Shown here: in pieces, positions 25,774-34,202 of the stretch | Layout of the letters: every line of letters starts with the position of its first letter | Position numbering within the stretch: the stretch's first letter is position 1 | Assembly: GCA_034435975.1 (NCBI GenBank) | Contig: DAOTWD010000003.1 | Location: 1-64,000 of the forward strand | Direction of reading: 5' to 3' | Length of the DNA: 64,000 bases | DNA from: CAKZQX01 sp034435975 | Lineage (GTDB): Bacteria > Chloroflexota > Chloroflexia > Chloroflexales > Chloroflexaceae | Program-made: the position numbers and the translations under genes | Notes under the pieces: model-generated | Told to the model about the DNA's origin: nothing | Seen by the model: the letters and a program-made list of their open reading frames with translations, nothing else | Database searches by the model: none

Positions 25774-27540
25774 ATGCTATTCTGTTCTATTCTGTACCAC
25801 CGTTGCCTATCTGGATTATTGATTATCCCTATTTTTATACTGCTCACCATCACTACATCGGCCCAATCCTCACACGATCCACCTGATCCGCACGAACGCA
25901 TCAGTACTCAGGTATTGCGGGCTGCCGCACGCTTGCAGCAAGGTGATGACGGTCAACTCCAGTCAGATCCACTATCTCTACCAGGCAGCATTCAAATCAG
26001 CGCAGAGGGAGAGATTGGTGTTGAGGTGCGCATCAACGGATCAACGGCCACTGCCGCAGCGGCGATCGCCAGTCTAGGCATTCGCGTGGGTGATTACTCG
26101 GAAGCGTTCCCGCTGATCAGTGCCTGGCCGTATCCGGATCAGCTTGCTGCTCTGGCTGCACTTCCCATGGTGATCTACATCGATCCGCTGGTGATGCCCC
26201 TGATCCGCACCGGCTCTGTCGTATCGCAGGGTGATAGTATATTACGAGCAGATGAGGTGCGGCGCACCTTCGAGCTATCCGGGGCCGGGGTACGGGTGGG
26301 TGTCATCTCGAATGGCGTGGATACGCTGGTCGCCGGGCAGAGTACTGGAGATCTTCCGCCTGACTGTCCGACTGAGCTACCACCTGATCCCACCAGTTGC
26401 CTCGTCGTCGATCCACGCCGGCGCGGGATGGGCGATGAAGGGCGAGCGATGCTCGAAATTATTCACGACCTGGCACCGGGTGCGATCCTGGGCTTTTCCA
26501 GTGGCATTCAGGGGATTACTGGCTTTGTGGGCGCTATCGACTTTCTGCACCATGAGTTTCAGGCCGATGTGATTGTGGACGATGTGGGCTATCTGAATGA
26601 ACCGTTTTTTGAAGATGGTATCATTAGCATACGTGCACAACAAGCGGTTGATGCGGGCGTAGTCTTTATCTCGTCGGCTGGTAACGATGCCCAGCGGCAC
26701 TACCAGGCAGTGCTTAACCTGCCTGCTGGCTGTCCGACCGGCGTCAAACGCCAGTGCCTCCACCAGTTTGCGCCGGGTGATACCACGCAGCGCTTTACAC
26801 TGCAACCAGGCCAGACCATCCGCGTGGTGCTGCAATGGGATAATCCTTTTGGTGCGGCAGCGGATGATCTCGATCTTTATCTGCTTGAAGGTGACACCGA
26901 GTTGGCATCTGCTACCGAACGTCAACATCTGACCCGCCGTCCCCTGGAGATTATGCCGCTCTACACAAACCAGACGGGCCGGATACAGCAGGTAGATCTG
27001 GTGGTCGATGCCATCATGCTCAACAGTGGTACCACGCCGTTGATCGAAATGTTTTTTATTACCGAGAGTAGCGCTGAATATATTACCAACGCTGACAGTA
27101 TTTTCGGACATCCGGCTGTACCCGACGTGCTGACCATCGGTGCGGTGCCGGCTCACGATCCCACACGTATCCAACCATACAGCTCGCGCGGGCCAGTGAC
27201 GATCAGCCATCCGTTGCCAGAGACGCGAGCCAAACCCGACCTGGTTGCCACCGATTGTGTACGTACCAGCGTGCCGGGCTTTCAAGTGTTTTGTGGTACA
27301 TCGGCAGCGGCTCCCCATGTGGCGGCGCTAGCAGCCCTCATTCTTGAAGCAGAGCCGGAAGCAACACCAGCTCGCGTGCGGATGTTATTGCAACGGAACG
27401 CCGTCTATCCTCGCTCACCGGGCTTCGATATGACCTATGGTGCCGGTCTGACGGATGCAATACAGTCGTTGAATGATAGCCGCGCCATGCCCGCGCCAGA
27501 CACTATCTTCTTACCGTTGATCATGAAATTAGTACCATGA
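25774..27540 (+). CDS. Secreted subtilisin-fold (S8-like) protein with altered catalytic residues
   Basis: A 588-aa protein with an N-terminal signal sequence ('GLLIIPIFILLTITTSAQ'), a ~110-residue prodomain-like part, and an S8-like domain from about 150 to 560. The serine motif 'CGTSAAAPHVAAL' (Ser near 510) and the oxyanion Asn in 'ISSAGND' are present. The usual Asp motif D(T/S)G reads 'ISNGVDTL', and instead of HGTH there is 'GDEGRAMLEIIHDLAPGA', so Asp and His of the triad are not in their normal forms. The inserted ~120 residues between Asn and Ser form a beta-rich, P-domain-like unit. It ends in 'FLPLIMKLVP', resembling the xLPL(V/I) tails common on secreted Chloroflexota proteins. 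It could be a pseudoprotease or a variant-triad peptidase. Confidence 0.75.
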   Translation: MLFCSILYHRCLSGLLIIPIFILLTITTSAQSSHDPPDPHERISTQVLRAAARLQQGDDGQLQSDPLSLPGSIQISAEGEIGVEVRINGSTATAAAAIASLGIRVGDYSEAFPLISAWPYPDQLAALAALPMVIYIDPLVMPLIRTGSVVSQGDSILRADEVRRTFELSGAGVRVGVISNGVDTLVAGQSTGDLPPDCPTELPPDPTSCLVVDPRRRGMGDEGRAMLEIIHDLAPGAILGFSSGIQGITGFVGAIDFLHHEFQADVIVDDVGYLNEPFFEDGIISIRAQQAVDAGVVFISSAGNDAQRHYQAVLNLPAGCPTGVKRQCLHQFAPGDTTQRFTLQPGQTIRVVLQWDNPFGAAADDLDLYLLEGDTELASATERQHLTRRPLEIMPLYTNQTGRIQQVDLVVDAIMLNSGTTPLIEMFFITESSAEYITNADSIFGHPAVPDVLTIGAVPAHDPTRIQPYSSRGPVTISHPLPETRAKPDLVATDCVRTSVPGFQVFCGTSAAAPHVAALAALILEAEPEATPARVRMLLQRNAVYPRSPGFDMTYGAGLTDAIQSLNDSRAMPAPDTIFLPLIMKLVP

Positions 27541-27831
27541 TCGCCGGTCAGTTTAAGTGGCTGGGAGCAATTAGCCCCCTTTTTCCCATAAAAATAAAAG
27601 GTTATTTCGATTGATCAGCGGTACCCGTTCTGAGGAACGTTCGCCTGCCGGGGTTGCGGGGGCCAGAATTTCCCCACTCCCCCATCGGAACGAGGACAAA
27701 CGTCACAGCAGTATCGAGTGAGTCTCCGATTGCGTTCATCGCGTCCGAAAGAGATAAAGCGTAACACGATAAAACAAATCGGAATAAACTTTATAGAAAA
27801 CGAATGGTATGGTACACTTGTTCTATGACCG

Positions 27832-27855
27832 AAAAAACCCGCTCGGACAGAGCGG
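27832..27855 (-). terminator. Intrinsic terminator of the murI-end of the minus-strand block
   Basis: On the minus strand CCGCTC, a five-base loop and GAGCGG are followed by G and six Ts. This is a classic rho-independent terminator, about 120 bp after the murI stop codon. Confidence 0.8.
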
Positions 27856-27899
27856 TTAGCCGGTAACGTGGGCGGTTGCGCCGTGCGTTGGCTGAGAAG

Positions 27900-27919
27900 C
27901 CGTCGCCGAAAGGCGACGG
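27900..27919. other. Perfect 8-bp hairpin downstream of murI
   Basis: CCGTCGCC (27900-27907), GAAA, GGCGACGG (27912-27919). It lies in the murI 3' region before the terminator. Read on the plus strand the loop is a GNRA tetraloop. No other gene is visible in 27541-27977. Confidence 0.6.
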
Positions 27920-27977
27920 AGAACGTCACAGGCAAAAAGGCGAACTGACCATATCACTGCGTGCCTCGTATCAGTTA

Positions 27978-28796
27978 TCAGCAATCTGCATGTTCGAGTG
28001 GCAACACTTCTCCCCAGAGATGTGCAAACACCGGGCCGACACTGGCCGGATCACCAGTTGTAGCAGCGCCCACCCGCCCCACATCTGGTACCAGTCCGTT
28101 CATAGCCGCCACTCGTGCCACCTGCTGTGCCACTGCCGGGCCGGTGTCAATGATCGTGATATCGGGCTTGAGCAACTCAACGAGCAGTGGCTGTAGGAAT
28201 AGATAGTGAGTACAGCCGAGGACGATCGTATCTACACCCTGTTCCATCAGCGGTGTCAGGTAGTGCTGTAACAATTGACGTGTCTGTGGGCTATACAGAT
28301 CCCCCACTTCGATCCGCTCAACCAGACCAGGGCAGGGCACGGTCTGCACCTGTACCTCGCTGGCAAAACGCTCGACCAGCCGCGCAAAACGTGCCCCGGC
28401 CAGCGTACCGCCGGTCGCCAGTACACCCACGCGCCCCACCCGGGTGGACTCAATGGCGGGCTTAATGCCCGGTTCCATGCCCACGATTGGTACCGACAGT
28501 TCAGCCCGCAGTACCTCCAGCGCTGCCGAGGAAGCGGTGTTACAGGCGACTACCACCAGGTGTGCGCCGCGATCTACCAGCCAGCGGGCGCAGGCTAACG
28601 CCCGCTTCCGCACTTCTTCGGTTGAGCGCGACCCATATGGACAGAAGGCGGTATCGGCCAAATAGTACAGGTTGTGCTGTGGCAACAGGCGGCGCACCGC
28701 ATGCATGATCCATAGACCACCCAGACCAGAATCATAGAGACCAATCACAGCCAGCACCTCTTCTTGACACGAGGGACGCAGTCGCTCAAACCACAT
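27978..28796 (-). CDS. murI: Glutamate racemase
   Basis: A 272-aa cytoplasmic enzyme converting L- to D-glutamate for peptidoglycan. The Asp/Ser motif 'IGLYDSGLGG' is near residue 17, the first catalytic cysteine in 'VACNTASS' near 85, and the second in 'GCTHYLFL' near 195, with 'YLADTAFCPYG' between. Length is normal for the family. The start at 28794-28796 is preferred over one 27 codons upstream because GGGGAG lies seven bases before it and racemases begin close to the IGLYDSG strand. It is the last gene of a minus-strand run that includes two glutamine-amidotransferase-like hydrolases releasing amino acids from gamma-glutamyl compounds, so glutamate supply links them. Confidence 0.93.
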   Translation of the reverse strand: MWFERLRPSCQEEVLAVIGLYDSGLGGLWIMHAVRRLLPQHNLYYLADTAFCPYGSRSTEEVRKRALACARWLVDRGAHLVVVACNTASSAALEVLRAELSVPIVGMEPGIKPAIESTRVGRVGVLATGGTLAGARFARLVERFASEVQVQTVPCPGLVERIEVGDLYSPQTRQLLQHYLTPLMEQGVDTIVLGCTHYLFLQPLLVELLKPDITIIDTGPAVAQQVARVAAMNGLVPDVGRVGAATTGDPASVGPVFAHLWGEVLPLEHADC

Positions 28797-28930
28797 GTTT
28801 TGCTCCCCTGCGGCAGCACGGGACTTTGTCTGTTCCTCCAGACTGCTGCAGGGGCAAAGGCCACCGAACGATCCCAATGCGTACCTGATGGTATTGAGTT
28901 ATTAGGAGAGAAAAGCAAAAAAGTACCCCT

Positions 28931-29713
28931 TCACTGTTGACGACACTCAGGGCAAGCGTCGGTGAGAAAGGTGCGTCTGGTTTGCGCAGTATGGACGAAC
29001 TCGGCAAACACCCGCTGCCAGCGCGGATCAATCGCATCCCACAGTGTCTCCGGGTGGCATTGCACGCCGACGACAAACTGGGCGTCGATGCTCTCAACAG
29101 CCTCGATCACGCCATCAGGCGCGTATGCCACGACGCGTAGACCAGGCGCAACCGTTTTGAGTGCCTGGTGGTGTACGGTGTTGACTGTGATCTGTGTTGT
29201 CCCAAGCTGATCGGCCAGCCAGCAATTCGGTGCAAGGGTGATCGGGTGTGCCAGGTGGTGCCAGTGCGGGTAGGTGGCGGACTCACGATGGTTCACGGCT
29301 CCCACGAACTGATCGGGCAGATCCTGGTAGAGCGTGCCACCCAAAGCAACATTCAAGATCTGCATGCCTCGGCAGATGCCGAGCACTGGCTTACTATCGG
29401 CCTGTGCCCAGGCAATCAGTTGCAACTCAAGCGCGTCTTGTAGTGGATCGGTCGGCCCCAATGCCGGGTGTGGCTCCTCGCCATAGCTGGCCGGATCAAC
29501 ATCGCTGCCACCAACCAGGAGCACGCCCTGACAGCGTTCATAGTGTGCGCGCAGCACCGTACGATCGTGAGTGAGATGGATCAGGTTGGGAATAGCCCCG
29601 GCCGCTTCAATTGCCTGAATACAACTGCTGAAGCTCCCATTGATCGAACCGTAGAAGTCGTGAACAATATGCAAACACGGAATACCAATAAAGGTCGAGT
29701 GTGTGAGGTACAT
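28931..29713 (-). CDS. Gamma-glutamyl-GABA hydrolase-like class I GATase (paralogue 1)
   Basis: A 260-aa member of the peptidase C26/PuuD family. The nucleophile is in 'GICRGMQILNVALGGTLYQD' near residue 120, the histidine in 'VGVQCHPE' near 232, and the conserved 'GVLLVGGSDVDP' precedes them. PuuD releases GABA from gamma-glutamyl-GABA in putrescine breakdown, and related enzymes act on gamma-glutamyl anilides or folates. It is a tandem paralogue of the next gene (29787-30590) with matching block order. The ATG at 29713 has a weak AGGA upstream, and an in-frame ATG nine codons earlier is possible. It lies downstream of an ABC importer of Fe3+/polyamine type, which makes polyamine or gamma-glutamyl compound use plausible. 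Confidence 0.85.
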   Translation of the reverse strand: MYLTHSTFIGIPCLHIVHDFYGSINGSFSSCIQAIEAAGAIPNLIHLTHDRTVLRAHYERCQGVLLVGGSDVDPASYGEEPHPALGPTDPLQDALELQLIAWAQADSKPVLGICRGMQILNVALGGTLYQDLPDQFVGAVNHRESATYPHWHHLAHPITLAPNCWLADQLGTTQITVNTVHHQALKTVAPGLRVVAYAPDGVIEAVESIDAQFVVGVQCHPETLWDAIDPRWQRVFAEFVHTAQTRRTFLTDACPECRQQ

Positions 29714-29786
29714 GGCAGTATCCTGATCGAGACGGATCATAATCTGGGCTTAAAACAGCAGACATAGCGTCACCCTGGACATAGCG

Positions 29787-30590
29787 TCACTCTGAACAAT
29801 CAGAACGCCCTGGTGTGCCCCAGAAGGACGCCCTATTGGCGGACATAAGACATAACCGAAACGCCGTGCAATGGGCTACAAAGCTGGCAAACATGGCACT
29901 CCACCGGGGATCGAACGCATCCTGCACTGCTTCAGGGTGGCACTGCACGCCCAGTATAAATTGGCCGTTAGTACCCTCAACTGCCTCAATGACACCATCC
30001 GGTGCCCGCCCCACCACACGCAGATCCGGTGCCGGATCCTTAATGGCCTGGTGGTGCAGCGAGTTGGTCAACAGTTCAGATGTGCCGAGCAGAGCTGCCA
30101 GGCGTGAGTCACGTTCCAGGCGCACCGGGTGGGTCATATATGTCCAGTCTTGTAACTCATACGAGCGTTCGTGACAAATGTCAGTATCGATCTGCGCCGG
30201 AATGTCCTGGTAAAGCGTACCGCCGAGCGCCACATTTAGTACCTGGATGCCACGACAGATCGCCAGGATCGGCTTGCCCTCGGCGGCGGCCCAGCGGGTC
30301 AGCGGCAGTTCGACCACATCGCGCAGGGGTTCGAGTGTGCCCAGGCGCGGGTGCGGTGCTTCGCCATAATGATGCGGCGCTACATCACCACCGCCAGCCA
30401 GCAACAGGCCATCGATGCGCTCGTAGAGCATGTGCAAGACATCTTCCTGTACCACCAGCGGAATGAGCAACGGTACTCCACCAGCCTGCACGATGGCGTC
30501 AATATAGCTCTGGCGATGCCCCAGGATAGGCGGACACCAGTCCTTGTCAAGAAATGTAGCACAGGGAATACCAATGGTGGGCTTTATCAA
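29787..30590 (-). CDS. Gamma-glutamyl-GABA hydrolase-like class I GATase (paralogue 2), TTG start
   Basis: A 267-aa class I GATase of the PuuD family with 'DGLLLAGGGDVAPHHYG', the nucleophile motif 'AICRGIQVLNVALGGTLYQD' near residue 105, and 'LGVQCHPEA' near 220. AGGAG at 30598-30602 is seven bases from a TTG codon at 30590, giving the N-terminus 'MIKPTIGIPC', which aligns well with the family. ATG codons further upstream lack ribosome sites and add an unlikely extension. It shares a gene arrangement with paralogue 1, 73 bp downstream. A short direct repeat in that gap (CATAGCGTCAC, at about 29764 and 29780) may be a trace of the duplication. Substrate is inferred only from family and neighbours. 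Confidence 0.85.
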   Translation of the reverse strand: MIKPTIGIPCATFLDKDWCPPILGHRQSYIDAIVQAGGVPLLIPLVVQEDVLHMLYERIDGLLLAGGGDVAPHHYGEAPHPRLGTLEPLRDVVELPLTRWAAAEGKPILAICRGIQVLNVALGGTLYQDIPAQIDTDICHERSYELQDWTYMTHPVRLERDSRLAALLGTSELLTNSLHHQAIKDPAPDLRVVGRAPDGVIEAVEGTNGQFILGVQCHPEAVQDAFDPRWSAMFASFVAHCTAFRLCLMSANRASFWGTPGRSDCSE

Positions 30591-30828
30591 AACGAAACTC
30601 CTGGTACCAAGAATGAAAGCGGAACTCTGCATAGCGAACACTGGACACTGAAAGCGTTGTGCAATAATACTCTATTGTAACGCAAAGCCTGTCGCTGCGA
30701 AAGCGGGAAGCGTGAAGTATTGCCCCAGGCCTGGAGGCTCGGCTGAAGCCGGGCTTGCGTGATTTCCATACGCCGAAAGTGGCAGCATGGCTACCACCCA
30801 TATGGGCCGTATCGCGCCTTGTTACAAC

Positions 30829-31908
30829 TCATACCTCCACGTCTGGCGTGTCGCTCAAGACCAGGCAGGCTTCGGGAGGAAAGCTGACAGTGACCGAGTC
30901 GCCGCTACGGGGAGGCACGAGTTGCGGGGTATTGAAGCTGTCCAGGTGGATGGTATGCTGGTCGAAACGCACGCAGATGCGTACTACAGGGCCAAGGAAG
31001 GTAACATCTTCGACGGTACCCTGCAGGTGGTTGGCAGTCTGTCCATACACGTCGTTCAGCGAGATGACTTCGGGGCGCAGGGCGATTGCCAGCGACAGAT
31101 CGGGTTGCCCGGTCGGGAGGCGGTTCACGCGAATCTCCTGCCCGTCAATCATGATCCGGCCTGTCGCAGCATCAACGACCTCGGCAGTCAGGACGTTTAG
31201 CGTGCCGACGAATGAGGCCACAAAGCGTGTGCGTGGCCTGTTATAGATCGCAAACGGTGTACCGATCTGCTCGATCCGGCCCTGGTTCATAACCACAATT
31301 CGATCCGAAAGCGATAGTGCTTCCTCTTGATCGTGCGTCACATAGATCGTCGTGATGTTCAACTGGCGCTGAATGGTGCGGATCTCCTGGCGCAACGCGA
31401 TGCGGATTTTGGCATCCAGCGCCGAGAGCGGCTCGTCCAGCAACAACACCTGGGGCTGGATCGCCAGTGCGCGTGCCAGTGCCACCCGCTGCTGCTGCCC
31501 GCCAGAGAGTTGATAGGGATAGCGGTTGGCATACTCGGTCATATGAATGATTTCGAGCATCTCTGCCACCCGCTGCTTGATCGCTCGCACCGGTTGCCCG
31601 GCGACTTTCAAGCCAAACCCGACATTTGCGGCCACAGTCATATTGGGAAAGAGCGCGTAGGACTGAAAGACCATGCCCACGTTACGGCGATTGGGTGGCA
31701 TGCGTGTGACATCGACGGCATTGATTACGATGGAGCCAGCAGTTGGCATAATGAAGCCAGCAACCATGCGTAGCGTAGTCGTTTTACCACACCCGCTGGG
31801 GCCAAGAAACGAAACAAATTCACCTTGCTCAACCTGTAGATTAAATGTGTCAACTACGACCGTCTGACCATAGATCTTATGCACATCATTGATCTCAAGA
31901 AAAGCCAT
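30829..31908 (-). CDS. ABC importer ATPase, Fe3+/polyamine type (PotA/FbpC-like)
   Basis: A 359-aa ATP-binding subunit. Walker A 'GPSGCGKTT' is near residue 38, signature 'LSGGQQQRVALARAL' near 136, Walker B 'LLLDEPLSALD' near 157, and the H-loop 'YVTHDQEEAL' near 190. The C-terminal ~120 residues form a TOBE domain ('LRPEVISL', 'VRICVRFDQHTIHLDS'), which in this subfamily senses substrate or regulators. The order binding protein, permease, permease, ATPase on the minus strand makes a complete importer. The start at 31906-31908 gives the usual 'MAFLEINDVHKIYG' N-terminus. The ATPase subfamily serves Fe3+, polyamines, thiamine or 2-aminoethylphosphonate, so it does not fix the cargo. Confidence 0.88.
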   Translation of the reverse strand: MAFLEINDVHKIYGQTVVVDTFNLQVEQGEFVSFLGPSGCGKTTTLRMVAGFIMPTAGSIVINAVDVTRMPPNRRNVGMVFQSYALFPNMTVAANVGFGLKVAGQPVRAIKQRVAEMLEIIHMTEYANRYPYQLSGGQQQRVALARALAIQPQVLLLDEPLSALDAKIRIALRQEIRTIQRQLNITTIYVTHDQEEALSLSDRIVVMNQGRIEQIGTPFAIYNRPRTRFVASFVGTLNVLTAEVVDAATGRIMIDGQEIRVNRLPTGQPDLSLAIALRPEVISLNDVYGQTANHLQGTVEDVTFLGPVVRICVRFDQHTIHLDSFNTPQLVPPRSGDSVTVSFPPEACLVLSDTPDVEV

Positions 31909-31973
31909 ACGTATCTGAATACCCTTTCTGTGCAACGTATTCTGGTGTGACGCTCCTCTGCTATTGGTACCGG

Positions 31974-32762
31974 TTAGCGTGGGCCAGTCATCTGACTCTG
32001 GTCAGAGAAGCTGTGGCTGATCCACTGCACCACACCGATCGAAGCCCAGGTAAGCCCAAAGCTGATGATCGCCAGTGCCGACGGTTCATAGACTTTGCTG
32101 CTGCTCAACAGGTTGATGTATGGCCCAAAGGCCGGTTGTGCCAGCAGAAACGCTATCGTAAACTCGCCCATCACAATCGCAAAAGTGATGAAGGCACCGC
32201 TCAACAGCGCGATGTAGACGTTGGGAAAGATCACACGGGTCATAATCGTGAACCAGCCCGCCCCCAGGCTCTGCGCCGCCTCGGTGAGCGCCCGCACATC
32301 AATTGCCCGCAGGCCGGTGTCAATTGCCCGATACATGTAGGGGATCGACAGCATGACATACGAGCCAACGAGTAGCACGTATAACCCCTGGCGGCTGTCA
32401 GTAAGCGAGGTGCGGTTGTAGGTGCGAATCAAGCCAAACACGAGCACCACCGCCGGTACCACAAACGGCAGTAGGGTGATGAAGTCGATAACCGGGCGCA
32501 GACGTGGTAGCTGGAGTTGTACCCAGTAGGCCGTCGGCAAGATCAACAGCGCACTGATTGTAATCGTTGTTGCTGCTGTCCAGAAGGAAAACAAAAAGCT
32601 GTTGAAAAACGCTGGCGAGGAGAGGGCATTGACATAGGCCGTGAAGCCCAGTTCATCACGTTTCGCCTGCAACGAGAAGAGCAGCGTGGCGAACAGGGGC
32701 ACGAAGAAGTAAATCGCGCCAATGGTAATCCACAACCATGACCAGAAATTAATGGGTCGCAT
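31974..32762 (-). CDS. ABC importer permease 2 (PotC/FbpB C-terminal type)
   Basis: A 262-aa inner-membrane permease with six hydrophobic helices. The EAA loop is 'EAAQSLGAGWFTIMTRVIFPN' near residues 175-195, the contact site for the ATPase. It resembles the second permease of spermidine/putrescine and Fe3+ systems ('FVPLFATLLFSLQ' near the N-terminus and a helix pair ending 'GEFTIAFLLA'). The ATG at 32760-32762 is preferred to one 14 codons upstream because GCGAGA lies at suitable spacing. It sits between permease 1 and the ATPase, and the 266-bp gap to permease 1 holds no gene. Confidence 0.85.
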   Translation of the reverse strand: MRPINFWSWLWITIGAIYFFVPLFATLLFSLQAKRDELGFTAYVNALSSPAFFNSFLFSFWTAATTITISALLILPTAYWVQLQLPRLRPVIDFITLLPFVVPAVVLVFGLIRTYNRTSLTDSRQGLYVLLVGSYVMLSIPYMYRAIDTGLRAIDVRALTEAAQSLGAGWFTIMTRVIFPNVYIALLSGAFITFAIVMGEFTIAFLLAQPAFGPYINLLSSSKVYEPSALAIISFGLTWASIGVVQWISHSFSDQSQMTGPR

Positions 32763-33028
32763 ATTGTTCTCGCTTGTGTCGAGAGCTATGTTCTCACATG
32801 CCACAACCTCGCCTTATGCCTCATGCCTCACAGCAGGCGAGGGAATAGGGAAGATGCACAGCCAGCCTTGTCTCCTTTCATCTGTTCTCTGAAGATGCTT
32901 CACGCCTCATTCACAGGACGGATGCAGTCATCCCTCACCAGGGTTCGCCTTTGGCAGAGCGGCCATTTTCCTTGTTTTTTCTGCGTGGAAGAAGCGAACG
33001 AACTATACCACCGCGTACCTCGTGTCAT

Positions 33029-33934
33029 TTATGAGCATAGCCAGCGTTCGGACATGCGGCGTAGCCAGGTGTAGATCGCAATCGTGAACGCCATAATCAC
33101 GATCATGCCTAGCGCCAGTGCATTCCCCATACCAGGATTCTGAAGCGCATCACTGCTTAACTGCGCGGCGATCAGAATCGTCACGACACTGGCCTGGCTG
33201 CCGCCACCGGTCAATGCAAAGGCGGTTGCATGGGCACCAAAAGCGTTACCAAACAGCAGCACCATTGTCCCCAGAATTGCGGGTAGCAGGATCGGCAGCG
33301 CTACATAGCGCCAGTAGTGCCAGGGCGTGGCCCCCAGGTTCTCAGCCGCCTCACGCCACTCGCGCTTGAGGCCATCCAGCGCGGGGGTCATGATCAACAC
33401 CATCAGCGGGATCTGAAAATAGATATAGGTAATCACCAGCCCCCAGAAACTATATAGACTAAAGGCGGGATAGAGATTAATGCCAATGTTACGCAGCATA
33501 CTCGTCACCAACCCCAACTGCCCCAGCGTAGCAATAAAGGCAAACGCCAGTGGAATACCGGCAAAGTTAGACGCAACGCCCGAAAAGGTCAGCAGCAGCG
33601 AGCGCACACTGCGTGGCAATCCGCCAATTGTGACCGCATAGGCCATCAGGAAGCCCAGGATGCCTCCACCAAGCGCCGAGGCGGCACTGAGCCGAATGGT
33701 GTAGAGATAGGACGAAACAATGAATGGCTGGCTGAGATCAATAATATTTTGCAAAGTAACGTTGCGTTGCCGATCTAGAAAGCTCTGCACAATAATCGAG
33801 ATCGCTGGCCAGAACATAAAGGCGGTCACGACTGCGAAGAACGGCACTACGCCCAGCCATGCCCAGGGTATACGGTGCAAAAGCGGTGGTAGCCCGGCTT
33901 TGTTACCAGTCGTTGCAATGGTGATTCGTGCCAT
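33029..33934 (-). CDS. ABC importer permease 1 (PotB-like)
   Basis: A 301-aa permease with six membrane helices, the first near residues 25-45 ('GVVPFFAVVTAFMFWPAI'). The EAA loop 'EWREAAENLGATPWHYWRY' lies near 195-213. The start at 33932-33934 is chosen because GGAG lies ten bases upstream, while an ATG nine codons earlier has no ribosome site. Together with the 262-aa permease it forms the heterodimeric channel. The 270-bp gap to the binding-protein gene contains no gene that I can see. Confidence 0.85.
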   Translation of the reverse strand: MARITIATTGNKAGLPPLLHRIPWAWLGVVPFFAVVTAFMFWPAISIIVQSFLDRQRNVTLQNIIDLSQPFIVSSYLYTIRLSAASALGGGILGFLMAYAVTIGGLPRSVRSLLLTFSGVASNFAGIPLAFAFIATLGQLGLVTSMLRNIGINLYPAFSLYSFWGLVITYIYFQIPLMVLIMTPALDGLKREWREAAENLGATPWHYWRYVALPILLPAILGTMVLLFGNAFGAHATAFALTGGGSQASVVTILIAAQLSSDALQNPGMGNALALGMIVIMAFTIAIYTWLRRMSERWLCS

Positions 33935-34202
33935 CGGTGTTTCGCTCCATTGATGAACCATGGTTCGCAGTGAGCGTCAAAGCTGTTTCTTATCACGCCC
34001 AGAGCCAGTGCTGGGACAGGGTTGGTAGCGACGTCGGGCGTCGCCACCAGTGCCGTGTCGCCACCAGTAGATAGAGACAACCGCGTCCGCATCAATTGCT
34101 CTGGCATAATGCCTGTACGTACAGCTATCCCCTGGCCTCTGTTTCTACGTGCCTGTGATGGACTATTGTACCAGGTTTTCTCTACCCAACTGCGTGGTAC
34201 AT

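Noticed and set aside
26377..27318. 313-codon minus-strand frame opposite the subtilase gene
   Set aside because: Shadow frame; the plus-strand gene has the serine motif and signal peptide.
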